A DNA stretch of 64,000 nt, from positions 1,139,637 through 1,203,636 of the forward strand of contig CM022668.1 of NCBI GenBank assembly GCA_012295275.1. Reading direction: 5' to 3'. Below the pieces are notes generated by a model. That model saw only the letters and a program-made list of their open reading frames with translations. It was not told the DNA's origin and searched no databases. Source of the DNA: Chrysomallon squamiferum. Its lineage: Eukaryota > Mollusca > Gastropoda > Neomphalida > Peltospiridae. The position numbers and the translations under genes were made by a program. Positions 30,401-45,700 of the stretch are shown in pieces (position 1 is the first letter of the stretch; each line of letters opens with the position of its first letter).

Positions 30401-33400
30401 ATATTAAAACATGTTAATATAACTCTTGGTCAATTGTATGTGTACTCTGCTGAAATAAAGCAAACAAAACCAACAGCTGTAATGAAACTGAGAAAATATA
30501 TCTTAGATTGTAATATGTCTTAATTACAATAGCATGTATCTTAATTATCATACACAGGTTATTACTTCATTGTATATACTGTTTATTTTACCTGTCATGT
30601 TATGCCTGTGTTTTAATATTTCTTACCTTTCTGACATTTTCCTCCTTCAGGGTTTGCTGGTTGTGCAAGAAAAGACTGCAGTGTACAGAACCAGCCTGGG
30701 TCACACAAACCTGTAGGTTCAGTCATTCCCTGGGATGCGCAGTAGTAACCAGGAGAACATGGAACACAAGATGATTCATTGTGCTGACCTGTACAATAAA
30801 CATAGTGGATGGCTAAATGATGTTTTTCAGACAAAAATGTACTTTTAATAGTGGATTTTAGGTGCAATTTAAAAAATAAAATTTAATTTTAATTAATAAC
30901 AATATAAGGTACTTTTTTAAATTCGAACATCTGCTCCTACTACTACTGCTACTACTACTATTACTGCATTAGGAACAACACATTTTTTAAAAAATTAATT
31001 AATTTAAATAATTAATATACAAATAGACAAATAAATAAACAAATAAATAAACAATATTTAGTAAATCAAATATTTCTAAACTAACCTGTGAGATTATTGA
31101 AAGTTCCTTTAGGACAGGGATACTGTATATCATTCTCAGTTCCATCTGGACAGAAGTGACCAGTTGGACATATTTTATCTGAATACATGCTGCTATTTGA
31201 AGTACAATAGTAACCTGATGGACAGGGGTCACAAGATGACTGTTTGCTTTTGTCCTGTTCAAACATAAAAACAAATATTTCTATCTGCTCCAGATATGTG
31301 AACACAAAATATATATGAAATTATGTAGATAATTAGAAGTAATGCTCTGTATATTACCTTAGCATAATTTGTTAAACAGAAAGACAGACAAAATTATAGA
31401 ACTGAAAAAGGAAAAGAATAAAATACTTGCCTGATATGTTCCAGCAGTGCAGCCCTCAGGAACGACAGTGCCAGCAGGACACTTATAACCTGGTGGACAA
31501 ATTCCCCCTTCACCTGTGTGATTTCCTGTTGGTGTCTGAGTATCAACACCAGAAGTGCAGAAATAACCAGCATCACAGTCTCCTGCTGGTGCTGTCAAGT
31601 TGGTAGTGTCACAGTACTTTCCTCCTGAACACTGAAGGCACTGGCTAGATGTCTGAAGACCAAGGTTACTGCTATAAGTTCCTGCTGGACATGGTGTCCA
31701 GTTGCGTCCAGTTCCACCTGGACAATAGAATCCTGCAGGACATAGGCGATAGCCAGATGATGAGTTTCCTGAAAAAGAAAAATAATATTTTTTGTTTATT
31801 TATTATTTTTTTGAGAATAAAACAAGAGAAAAGCTTCTTGTAGCAAATAAATTAATTAAAAATAAATAATTCTCAGCACACATACATATGTTAAAACAAT
31901 TAACAACAAACAATAATATTTACCTTGAATTACTTCCTCTGGAACACAGTAGAACCCAGGTGGACACTGCAAGCAGGTGTCAGCCTGTGTGAAGTTGGTG
32001 AATGTTCCTGGGTCACATGGTTTGGGCTGGCCACTCCCAAGAGGGCAGTGAAGACCAATTGGACAGGGTGTTTCTGCAGGGTTTGGCACACTGTTACCTC
32101 CCGGGCAGTAAAAACCTGCAGCACAATCCTCTACTGGAGCCAGCAGACCTGAACATTAAAAATAAATTTTTTTTAGACCAAAAAACTAATTTTTAAATTA
32201 AAACAGATGAATAAGGAAAACAATTATAAAACTAAAATATTTAAAACTAACATTCTGCCCGAACATTTTTAAGAAGACAGCTGACCTTTAATGAATAGGT
32301 ATCTAAATATATAACATTTGACAAAGCCATTGGATTACTGAGCATATTTTGATTAATATTTATTTAATTATCATCTAAACATATAAATTAACAAACTACT
32401 GACCTGTCTGATTACAAAATTTTCCTTCATCACACAGAACACACTGGGAAGAATTGACCAGACCCTGGGTGGTTGAGTATGTTCCTTGTGGACAGGGTGT
32501 GGGTGAGCCTGACCCTTCAGGGCAGTATCTACCTTCTGGACAGATGATTTGTTGAGAGTTGTTGGATCCCAATAGGCAGTAATAGCTGAAGCACAAACAA
32601 ACAAATAATAAACAAACAAGCAAATAAATAAATAAATAAATAAAATAAATAAAATAAAATAAAATAAAATAAAACTAAATAAATAACTAAATAAAATAAA
32701 ATAAAATAAAATAAAATAAAATAACTAACTATATATATAAATGAAATTTCTATCTGAAATCAAAGTATGAATAAAGGACTAAGCATATTATGTGTTTAAC
32801 AAACCTTTAGTGTAATTTATATCACAACACATTTAATGTAAGCCTGTCTAGATTTTCGTTTGTACAAAATAAGAAAACAAGGTTGAAAAATCTGTCATTC
32901 ATTATTATCACAAATAATTGATCAAAATCTTAAATGAAATTATCACTTTAAAGTATACAAGCAATACTTAGACTATTTGAAACATAGAAAATTTTCAAGA
33001 GAATGAGATCTACATACAATTTTACCACCAGAAATTCCAACAAGTGGAATCTACCGACTATTAACAAATTATTTTTCTTTATTATTTTATTCTAACAGAT
33101 GTGATAAGAACAAACCCTGCATCACACAGTCCTGAGACTTGAAGCATGCCAGTGTCCTGACAGTAACTCCCAGCTGTACATAGTGTACATTCTGATTCTG
33201 CTCCCAGTCCTGTTCTGTTGTTGTATGTTCCTTTAGGGCAAGGGACTGGTTCAGAGGTCCCTTCAGGACAGTAATGACCAACTGTACAAGTATTAGCATC
33301 CAAGCCTGATCACAAATGAAATAAAATAATGTTCAGTGTCTAGTTCCATGTACTTCTTGAAACATAATAAAACATTTTACAAATGTGATTTGAAGATCAA

Positions 33401-35781
33401 CTGACAATTTTAACTTTTAATACTTCAATGATCTAATTATATTGATTATATTTAGATTAAATACACATTAAAATTTAGATGAACAATAAAAATAAAAATC
33501 ACAGTTCAGAACTTTGTATATATGCCATATGATATGTTCAGAACCATTACATTAAATACATTGCTTTCCTTTCTATGAATTATTCTGTCTGTGAAGTGTT
33601 ATACCTTGATCAGGGGTTGAAGATTTAGCATTCTGTTTGCAGTAGTACCCTGCTGTACAGAGAGACTGTGGAGTGACGATTCCAGGAGTAGGACAGTAGT
33701 ATCTTGACAGACATGGGGAACAGTCTGAGTCTGTCTGTAGACCTGAACACACAAACACACATAATTAATTCACCAAACACAGATAATTAATTCACCAAAC
33801 ACACATAATTAATTTACTTCAGTCAATCCATATTTCTAATGAAAATACCATGAATTCACTTTGACAGTTATGACATAGTTAAACATTATGATTAAATCCA
33901 GGATTTACCCATAGTGTTTAACTACATCAGTTTCTTTTATTACCAGTCTACGTAAGTGACAGTTATAATATGTGTTTTGTTCAACAAATTATTTAATAAA
34001 AAATAATTAGTAATATTTCAACTCAAAAAAAACTTCAGTGACATCTGATAAACTTGAAGTATCCCATTATCCTATTTAATATATCACTAATGCATCAAAT
34101 TAAATAAATAAAATTAAAAATAAGTAACAGTTTAAAGTGTCATAATTTTATATATATATATATATGAAATAAATAATATGTGATAAATTATGAAATTTGA
34201 ATGATATAATTAATTTAAAAATACTTTAAACAAAGGACTGATTCAATGTTCATAAAATTAGTTTGAATCTTCTTGCCTGTTAAGTTGCTGAAAGTTCCAA
34301 TAGGACATGGATGCTCATTGGCGTATCTCGTCCCTGGTGGACAGAAATGACCCATAGGGCAGACAGTGGTAGAGTTGTCAAGAATCACAACAGACATAGT
34401 GTTATCACAGAAATAGCCAGCTGGACATGTTTTACACACATCCTGAGTTGTCTCATCTTGGTAAGTCCCATTCTCACATCTGATTGGCTGACTCACCCCA
34501 GAGGGACAGTAATGACCAACAGGACACCTGTAATCCAAATGAAAGAACATCACAACACAAATTTCATAAAATATCAAAAGTGAGATATAAGAGCAAAGTA
34601 TTTCACTGTAGACATTACCATGATGTTGTGCAAAGAAATATTTAAATTTAAAAAAATAATTTTTCCTTGTTTTAAAAATTAAGACTGGTCTGTTATATTT
34701 TATCTTGTTGAAAGCTGAAATTTTAGTTTTTCAGTTACTAATAAATATAATTTATAGATGTGCATACATATAACATACAGAAGCATTATTTATAAGAATA
34801 TTGTGTTATGAAATATTTCTTTATCTGAACATGTTTGAAAGTGAGTATTATCAAGTGAAATACTGAAGTACTGACTGTGTGTCGTGTGGAGTGGATGTGT
34901 TCTGACCGCCAGGGCAGTAATACCCAGCACTGCAGTCCCCTGTTGTGCTGTCCTGACCTGACCCTGAACAGTAGCGCCCTCCAGTACACAGCTTGCAATC
35001 AGTGCCCTTCACCTGCTGAGTGACATCCAAATAATAGCCAGGGGGACACGAGGTTGTGATTCCACTCCCTTCAGGACAGTAGTGTCCAACAGGGCAGACG
35101 TTGCCAGTGACTCCATCAGTAGGTGTTGAGGTTGTAGCATTCATAATGCAGTAGTAGCCTTAGAAACAAGATATAAAAATTAAGTGCTGTACTTATTAGC
35201 ACGATATTTCTGAAAAAAAAAATACTGTGATTACAAATAAAATTTCCAAAAGGATATAAAATGAAAGACAAATTTTCTATAACAAAAATATTTAATACAA
35301 AATCACATTAAGTTAAACATAATAAAAATGAAATTAATAAAGTGCATACACTACATACAACACAACAAGATGACAAAATACTTAGTTTTTACCACAATAT
35401 TTTGTTTTCATAGAAAAAAAAGAAGAAAAAACCCTTTGTCTAAATATAAGTTTTATTAATTCAAAAATGTTTCAGTAGACATTGCAATGTTCATGTTTCG
35501 GGTTTTTTAACAATATATTTTTGCATGTGTCTTATGTGCTTTTTGTCTGTAGGTTCATGTGTTTTGTTCAAAAATAACAATTATATTAAAAGAATGAGTA
35601 ATCTCTGACCTGCTGTGCAGTTTCCTGTGGGTGAGGAAAGTCTGGTAGTCTGACAGTACTTGCCAGGGTCACAAGACTGAGGAGATGATGATCCTAGAGG
35701 ACAGTAAGATCCTTCAGGACACTCGCCTCCTTCAGGAGCTGATGGTGTTGAAGTGCTGGCATTTGAAGTGCAAAACCACCC

Positions 35782-35818
<37 letters not shown>

Positions 35819-38800
35819 GTAGTAGTAGAAGCAGTAGAAGTAATAATAAAAATAACAACAACAATAATAAAAAAGAAGAAGAATAAAAGAAGAAGAAGAA
35901 CTATAATAAAGATCAAGAAGTAAACAAGAATAATTATATAATTCTTTAAAAAAAATTTATTATGATAGTAAACAAGAATAATTAATATTCTTAAAAAATA
36001 ATGGTAATTATTTTTTTAAACTTAAAGAGTAATTAAAATTCTTTCTAAATTTACATTTTAATCTTATTTTGATTGTTCATTTATACACTAGTTGATGATG
36101 TTATTATTATTATTTTGTGTCTGAATCAGTATTCACCTTCAGAGCATTTTCCGGTTGGATAACTCAAACCACTGGTTTCACAGTAATCTCCTCCTGGACA
36201 GGGGAGACAATCTTCAGTGCTTCTGGCCATTGTAAGATTGTAATAGGTTCCAGCTGGACAAGGAAACTGATTGGCTGATGTTGTTCCTGGTGGGCAGTAG
36301 TAACCAGGAGGACAGGGGGTTTCAAAAAATGTGTCTGCTCCTGAAATAAAAAAACAATATTAAAATACCATTATTTTTTAATATTTTAATAACATATATG
36401 AACAACAAAAACAAAAAACCTATTTTATCACTGTTTTATTTTTATTTTATATCATTTTGTCATAATGGATTTAATATTTAATATCAATTATTTTATTTAT
36501 TAGACCTTGTATGAAAATTTTGTATTTGTTAGTGGTTTCTCTCTCTTGTATAGTTTTCAAATTTATAAAGTTATAAATGTGTACTAAGTATATATCATGC
36601 TGTTTTGGGGTTTTTTTTTAACCTGTCTTTAGGATGCATGTATTTTCATTTTAGAAAAAATTTCATTATTACCTTCTAAACAGTAAAATCCTGGTGGACA
36701 CTGGACACAAGCAGCCAAGCCAGTTGTGTTACTGAAAGTACCACTTCCACAAGGTAAAGGTTGGGTTGTACCCTGTGGACAGTAATGACCTACTGGACAA
36801 ATGCCTCCAAAACCTGTTTCATCTCCAGGCATCTTACAGGTTGTATTTTCCAAGAAAGTTTCATTGCCACTGGGCCTGGGTCTGTCTACTCCATACACAC
36901 AGAAATATCCCTCATCACAAGGTCCTGCAGGTTCAGTTGCAGCCAGGGTATCACAGTACTGGCCACCAGTACATGGTTTACACTGGTTCTCCACCGACAG
37001 ACCAGTTTCGTTGTTGTAGGTTCCCCTAGGACATGGCTGCATGTCACTGTTAGTTCCAGCTGGACAGAAATAACCTTGAGGACAAAGTGCTACCAAGTTT
37101 CCATCAGCACAGTACCTTTAAAATAAAAAAAGTACATGATTTTCTGATACATTCGTAATTCAAATTTAAATTATATTTTTATTTTATATCTAAATCACCA
37201 CAGTAAATTCTTAACATTATTATATTATGTAGTATTAACATTTTTTAATTTTAAAGAAGCATGGGAGATAACTCACCATCCAGCTGTACAGATATCACAT
37301 TCAGATGCCATTGTGTGATTCATAAATGTCCCATTTGCACATGGCACTGGTTCAGATGAGTTGAGTGGACAGTAGTGACCAATAGTACACACAAATTCTG
37401 CTGGTCGAGATGTGTTCTGGCCAGGTGGACAGTAGTATCCTGGTTCACAAGGGCCAGATGTTGTGTTCAAGCCCTCATCAGAACAGTACTGACCAGCCAG
37501 ACAGGGAGTGCACTGGTCAGAGGAGTTTAGTCCTTCGTATGGATTGAATGTTCCCTGAGAAGAACAACAACATCAACATCATCAACAACATTACATTCTG
37601 AATGTTCCCTCAGAGAAACAGTCTCATCAACAAAAATAAAGTTTGAATGCTCCTTAAGACATAATGTTCTTTGAGATAATAAAAACATTTTTTAGTAGAG
37701 ATATTTGTAACATATATATATAGTGTGAAATCAATATTGAAATCAACTGAGGCAGTAACAGTTTTATTGTGTTGGTCACTGTAACACAAAGGCTGGTGGA
37801 AATTTGAAAATCTTAAATAAAAAATGGGCATCATAAAAATTACTGGAACAGGATGATTCAAAGTATTTTAGTGTGGCATATATTCATTTCAGATTAATTA
37901 CAAAAATAAATTTTGTTGATTAAAATTTACAACCATTTATTTAATTTGTTAAATTTTCAGCTATTTTAATTTAAATTATTTATGAAGATGTTAGAGATAG
38001 TAATTGATATTAAAGTATACACTTGGACATCTCTGTGGTGTTCCCACTCCTTCAGGGCAGTAGTTCCCAACAGTACAGATCTCACTGGTTTTTGTTCTTG
38101 AACCCTCAACACAGAAATATCCAGCTGAACACAGACCTAGACAAATAAACACAGCAAAGTTCTAACAAATGTGTCACAGTGAATGATAGAATAAGCTATC
38201 ATCATCATTTGAAACATTAAATCATTCGTTAATCATATAGCAGGTTTTGTATCTAGTGATTCTCAAACACACAGTCCTTGTTTTAAGAAAATATTGAACA
38301 ATAAATCATTACACAGAATATTTCATATTGGCACTTGTTATTTTTATGAAACTGACAGAAAATACTCATTGTATTAACCTTCATTAGTTGTCAAGCCTGG
38401 AGTCTGACAGAAGTATCCTGCCTGACAAGGAGTGCATTCTGTATCATTGCGGAGTCCTTCTGTAGCTCCAAATGTTCCTGGTGGACAAAGAATAGGATCT
38501 GCTGTTCCTTCAGGACAATATGAACCTGGAACAGATTTATAATGGTTTATTCTAACATTTTATTTGTTGGAGGTATAATTTATTTCAAGTATTGTTAACA
38601 TAAAGGAATATATAGGCATGGACTTTATGAATGCTTAAGATCTGCTAAGAGGACAGTTAATTTAAATTATTAGTAAAGTATGTTTTTTAATCCCTTTATT
38701 AAATGACTTCTTGTAATCAAAACAAGACTTTATCCATGAATTGTTACTAATATTTTCTTCTTTGATCTAAATCTACATACACTACATGTATCAGTAGACA

Positions 38801-41800
38801 TATTTCTGAAGAAAATTAAATTCAGGATACAATATTAAAATTTAGATATTTAAAAACAGATGGAAAAAGTCACCTTGTGGGCAGATATCTGCATCTCCTG
38901 TCTGGTTTGGTGACTGATACATTGCATATCTCTTGCAGTAGTAGCCTGCTGAACACAGAGCTGTAGGTTCTGCCTGTCCAACAACTCCACAGAAATACCT
39001 GGCAGTGCATGGGGTACAACTTTCACTTACATTCAGTCCAGTGTTGTTGCTGAATGTTCCTAGTGGACATGGGTATTGATCTCGCCGCTGAGTTCCTGCA
39101 ATTAGAACCCACATTAACTGACTAACATCAGTAGAGCATGAAAATCATTCAAAAGATTTTATTAATGTTTACTATCATCATCTTATTTTTTTAATAAAAA
39201 AACTTCAGAACTTCCAAGTGTAATGGGAATAATATTCCATTACTATGCTACATGATCATATTTAAACGTTTATTTACCTTTAGGACAGTAGAATCCTTCT
39301 GGACATTTGACTGTGTCATTGATGACTACCACCCCTAAACTGTTGTCACAGAAATAACCTGCTGGACACAATTCACATGTTGACTGGCCTGTGTTCTCTT
39401 GAAAGTATCCACTTGGACAGATGCTAGGGGAGGCTGTGTGTTCAGGACAGTAATGACCAACTGTACACAGATTTTGATTTGGAGTCCTTTCACCTTCAGG
39501 GCAGTAATAACCAGCTGAGCAATTTCCTGTTATTTAAATAACAAGATGAAAACAACATTTTAACACAAACTGATAATTGTATTTAAAACAAAAAAAATAT
39601 GGCATAATAGTCTTTTAATTTTTTAACAAGGTAACAGAAATTAAGTTTAAAAAGTATACGTAATTAATAGAATACAGCATATAACGCTTTTCTAAAACTG
39701 AAGAAAAATGAGGTTAATTTTTGTCTTCATTAGTCAATCAATGAATTTTTCACCTGATGTTGCAGTCATGTTGTAATCACCACAAAACTCTCCAAATGAA
39801 CAAGGTACGCAGTCTGAGGCCTTTGTGTTTCCAGTACTAGAACTGTATGTGCCAGGATCACAGGGAACTGGACTGGAAGATCCTTCACTGCAGAAGTGAC
39901 CTGCAGGACAAATGTCACCAGTGCTGCCATCTGCAGGAGATGATGTTGTAGCTCCTAAAATACAGTAGTAGCCAGCAGAACAGTTTCCAGTAGGTTTGGT
40001 CTAAGCCAGCTGTTTGACAGAACTGTCCACCTGGACAGCGCTGAGGGTCTGATGATCCTGAAAATGGTGACAAAAGAGTTGATAAAGGGAGTAAACTAAC
40101 ACTGACATTTTTATATTTGTATTGGTGATAAAAGTGGTGAACATTTTAAAAATATTTTGAAATTGTTATTTCAATGATGTGTTTTTCTGCATTCATTATT
40201 AAATATTATATTTTAATATCTTATTAATAAAAACTTTTCTTTTTGAACCATACATTAATCAGTAAAAATCTTATTTTGTTTTCTAATGAAACTGAAATAT
40301 AATATTCTTTGGATAATATATATTATTATACTTTATAGAAAGCAATTATTTATTAACTTTTTATTTTTTTTATTTCATTATATAATTAACACTAAATGAT
40401 ATATTTTTATATAAAAGGGAATAAATTAAGAAAAAAATAATTTTAAATGAATAGGATCAAACATTTGCAGATGTTACCTTGAGGACAGTAATATCCTGGC
40501 TGACATTTTCCTCCAGCGGTTGTTGTGTTCGGTTTGTCAGAACCTCCAGAACAGTACCATCCTGCACTGCACTCTCCGGTGTAGTTTGAGTTACCTTCTC
40601 CTTGGCAGTACTTGCCACCAGGGCAAGAAATACAGTCATTAGTAGAAGTTCCTTTCTCAGTGGGATTGTACGATCCTGGTGGACATTTGTACTGTGTGCT
40701 CACCTCTGTACCATTTGGACAATAGTGACCTACAAGTACATCCTTAATTATCTGCTTGAACTTTTCAATAATAAGCATTCATGAATAAATTAATAATGGG
40801 ATTGCTATTAAAAACAACTAGCATTAACTAGAAATAGTATTATAAAATTTGAATTTACAGATTAATAAATTTTATACAAAATGAATTTAATTTTTTTGTA
40901 CAAATAAATTATATAAATTTTTAATAAACAAAATAAAGTAAACTTTATTTCAGTTTAATAAATATAATAAAAAAAGAAGAAGATATGTATCTTCATAAAT
41001 ATCATGATTATTATTATTATTATGAAAAAGGAATATCTATCTAGTGATTTGCATGTTAACTTCCACTGACCTGTTGGACAAGGTGAACTGAGATACTCTG
41101 TTGAGTTGGCTAGACAGTAATATCCAGCTGGACAAGATGTACATTGTGACTGACCAGTGAGGTCAGTGTAACTTCCAGCAGGACAAGGGATAGGCTTTAC
41201 TGACATCTCTGGACAGTAGTGTCCTGTAGGACAAACACCACCAATGCCTGTATGGAAAGCTTGATCAGGACATGTACAATTCACTGTTTCATTTGATGAT
41301 CCTGGCATGGGACGATCCACTGCTGATGTGCAATAATATCCTGAATAAACGAATAGAATTTATTTGTAGTAAGGTCATCTCTTATCGCACATTATGAACA
41401 ATGAGCAATAACAACCAGAATTAATTTTGTAATGAAACTAAATGTCAATCATATCATGAATTTGTCTATAAAACGACTTCCAGCAGAAGACCTCAGTGAA
41501 ACAGAAACAAGAAAAGTTTCTCATTTCCAAAGAGTAGTCACAACAAAGAATTTCTCATACATTGAGAAATTAGAACAGTACAGTTTTTTAAACATGGAGA
41601 ACGTAACAAAACAGTTTCTGATTCCAGTCTGAAGAATACTCAGAACACAAAGGTTCTCCTACCTGCAGAACAGTTTCCTGTGGGCTGTGTGAGATGTTCT
41701 CCCTGGCAGTACATTCCACCAGAACATGGCTGACACTGACTGACATCATACAGTCCTTCAGCATTACTGAGTGTTCCACTAGGACAGGCCTTCCAGTCTA

Positions 41801-42721
41801 TCCCTGTACCTAAACATACAACACAAATATTGTTATTGTTTATAGAAGAAAACACAAAAATAATCTGAACAATAAATTACCAGGAATAATAAATAAAACT
41901 GATAACAGTATATATAGCCAAATAAAAACTGTAATTACCTTGTGGACAGTAGTATCCAGCTGGACAAGGCTGTGCATTTAATGTTGAGTTTTCTGGTTGG
42001 ACAGGAAGACAGTAGAAACCTTGAGGACAGGGTGAGCACTCTGCTGCTCCAGTGTAGTTAGTGTATGTGCCATCAGGACATTCCCTGTAGATGGCACTAC
42101 CATTTGGACAGTGGAGACCACGAGGACATATGTACTGAGATGGGTTTGGTTGTGACATGTTTTCTGGACAGTAGTAACCTCCCCAACATGTCTCAATCAC
42201 TCCTGTCATTCCTATGATTAGTAATAATAAACATTACAGGTAATAACTGGGTTACCAAGTGAATCAGTGCAGAACAAGTGAATCAATAAACAAAACTGAT
42301 ATTCAAACCAAAAACAATGTATGAAAAACAATTAACTGAATAATAAAATAAAAATAATTTTAAAAACAAATTTTAATTTTTTTTTTTTTAAATTAGAAAG
42401 TTTATGCATTATTTGTGGCCATTTGTTTATATGACAGTAAGAAATGTTGTGTTTAAAGAGGCTACCTGGATCAGGACAGAAATATCCTCCTGAACATGGA
42501 CTGCACTGACTGACATCAACAAGGCCTGTAGCATTGGAGAATGTCCCAGCTGGACACTGCTGTGGTTCTGTGCTCTCTGCTGGACAGTAAGAACCCACTG
42601 GACATAGGATGAATTTGTCATTGTCTGCTCTAGATGGGCAGTAGTAACCTGGCAAAGTGAAAAACATTTGATTAGAATATATACATCTTTAATACAAATC
42701 ATATTATAATGATACTAATTT

Positions 42722-42754
<33 letters not shown>

Positions 42755-45700
42755 TTAGCTCATATCCAACTAATTAAATAATAAAAAAATTAATTTATAA
42801 ATCAACTCGACAAACTATATTAAAATCTGTTGTTAATACTTACTAAACATATCAATAAACTACGTAACAGACACCCCCCCACTTACACATAAACACACAC
42901 ATATATTTACATACATACATACATACATACATGTATACACATGCAGACAATAAATAAACAAAAATGACTAACAACCATAATGTTAAAAGGGCAATTAAGT
43001 TTTACTTATAACATGATATAATTAATCAAAAGACCTCACTTAAAATCAACAAAGAGGTAGAAATAGAAATAATTTGTTTAAACATCTTAAACAGACTGAG
43101 TCATTTCAAAACTGACCGGCCTGACATGGCTGACCGGCTGAGGTCATGTTGTAGTCTGGACAGTATCTGCCTCCAGTACAGTTAGTACACTGGTCCTCAC
43201 TCTGTCGTCCAGTCGCTGGATTGAACGTTCCAGGTGGGCAGCTTTCAGGTGTAACACAGCCTTCAGGGCAGTACACACCTGTAGATTTAAAATTTTCATT
43301 ACTTCTGTCTCTATTTGATATTTATCACTGACATATTTATGATTGATTATATTAAGTATTCATCTAGTCATTGCTAATGATAAATATAATTTCAAGATCT
43401 ATATAAATTAAATCCCAATTTAATGTTATGACATTAATACAAAAAATTATGACCACTCTCTCCAGTGTTAAAAGGTTTAAGAATATATCATGTTTAGTGA
43501 AATACAAACCTTCAGGGCATATATTAGCATTATCTCCCATTGATGGACTGGAACTATTGGCACCAAAAATGCAGTAATATCCAGCTGAACATTTTCCAAC
43601 AGGAGCACCAAGTCCTTCTCTGTCACAGAACCAGCCTCCAGGACAGGGCTGACAGTCAGCTAACACTGTGCGGTGAGTCACGTTGCTGTAGGTCCCCACA
43701 GGACAAGGATATTCAGTTGAGTGAGTTGTATTGACAGGACAGAAGTATCCTGCTGGACATGCTGAATTGTTGTACAACACAACAGGATCAATTAGGTTGT
43801 CACAGAAGTATCCTGCAGGACATGATTTACAGAATGGTTGACCTATTTCGTCTTGGTAGGAACCAGATGGACATCGTAACTGCATTGAGCTACCTTGTGG
43901 GCAGTAGTATCCAGGATCACAGATGTAGCTAGAAGGTGTTGCTGTACTCTGACCTGCTGGACAGTAGTATCCCTCTGAACAGAATCCATCAGGAAGTGTG
44001 TTTCCAGCACCTGCACAGTAGTAGCCTGGCAGGCAAGGGAGACAATCGGTGTCAGCATCATTGCCTGTGCTGTTGAGAAATGAACCAGCCTGACACAACT
44101 GAGGAGCTGAACTTCCTGCTGGGCAATACGAACCCTCAGGACAAAGACCACCTGTAGATAACAACAATCAATCAGTCTTTATTGTTCAATATTGATCAAA
44201 CAACAGGTATTTCAATTTTGTTTTTAACAATGATATATATTTAAATTAGAATTAACTTAACAGAATTATGCAGCTGCTAATAAAAGATAACAATGAATAA
44301 TTATAAAAGCTGATTTCAAAGTTGAAAATTAGCAAAGTAAAGGTCTTTTTTTTACTGTGTATGAATTGATGGAAAATGGAGGAATCTCATATATATGAAG
44401 AAGCTATGTAATGTCCATAATCAACTCATTCTTATCTCAGTACTTTCTTGTTTGAAATCTACTTTTGTCCATTAATACAATTTATATGCATCTATAATTT
44501 TATCCTCTCCCAAAAAAGAAATGCAGAATGGTTGATTTCTTAGATAACTATTGTAAACTGACACATATCAATAGAATGACATTTGGTGATTCAAAAGTAT
44601 AGCTTTTGTTACAGTCGCCAAAAAGCAGGTAACACAAAATAAAGGCTATGATCATGTTTATTAGCCAAAACGTCCTGCATGCAAACCATGTTACCATTTT
44701 GCATGTGCATGTGTGGCACAAGAAACTTGAATACGAGGGTTATAAATGCAAGGTTTTTGAAAACTTCTGTTCGGTTATTTTGTTCTAACCCAACACCAAC
44801 AAATGCCATGACTGAGTGAAACACAATGAAACAACACCATTGGCTGTTTACAAGTTGGCAAATCCTTCTCTGCCCTGGTGTTCCATGTATCCCCAAGCAC
44901 CATCTTGAGATTGTGGTATCAGTTCCAGCAACACCAAACAACATGTGACCGTCCCAGATCAGGTAAACCACGTGTAACCACCAGGGCCCAGGACCGCTAT
45001 ATAGGGAACTTCATCTATGGGAAAGAACCACCATGGCAACTTCTACTGCTTCAGCAATACCATGTCTGTGTAGAATATCAGCTCAGACAGTGCACAATTG
45101 TTTACAGGAGGCAGGTATTCAAACCAGATGGCTTGTAAGAAGAGTGGTTTTGACTCAACAACATCATCAACTATGATGTCAGTGGTGTCAACTGCACAGA
45201 GTCTGGCCTCAGTTATGATGGAGAACTGTCTGGTTTAGTGACGAGGCTTGATTTCTGCTTCATTGAGCTGATGGAAGATGTTGAGTTTACAGACGTCGTG
45301 GTGAACGTTTTGCTGCAAACTGCATACAGGAAGAGGACAGATTTGGCGGTGGTAGTGTGATGGTGTGGGCAGCAATCTCATACACTGGCAGCACCAACCT
45401 GCTTCTCTTCCAAAGCATCTTAATGGCACAGAGATACCGAGGTAAAATTTTGCAGCCACATGTCGCTCCAAGTATGAATAATGGTAATGCTGTGTTCCAG
45501 CATGACAATGCGAGACCACATACAGCCAGACTCACAACAGCGTACCTACACAATAATAACATTCAGGTCCTGCCCTGGCCCTCTAAATCTCCGGATTTGA
45601 ACCCCATAGAGCATTTATGGCATGAGTTGGATAGACAACTGAGGCAGCATCAACCACAGCCACAGAATCGTGCTCAGTTGGCATTATTACTACAGACAGA

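Noticed and set aside
41432-41632. Plus-strand 66-residue open frame in intron x37-x38
   Set aside because: Short, no recognisable domain, and no support from splice or start context.
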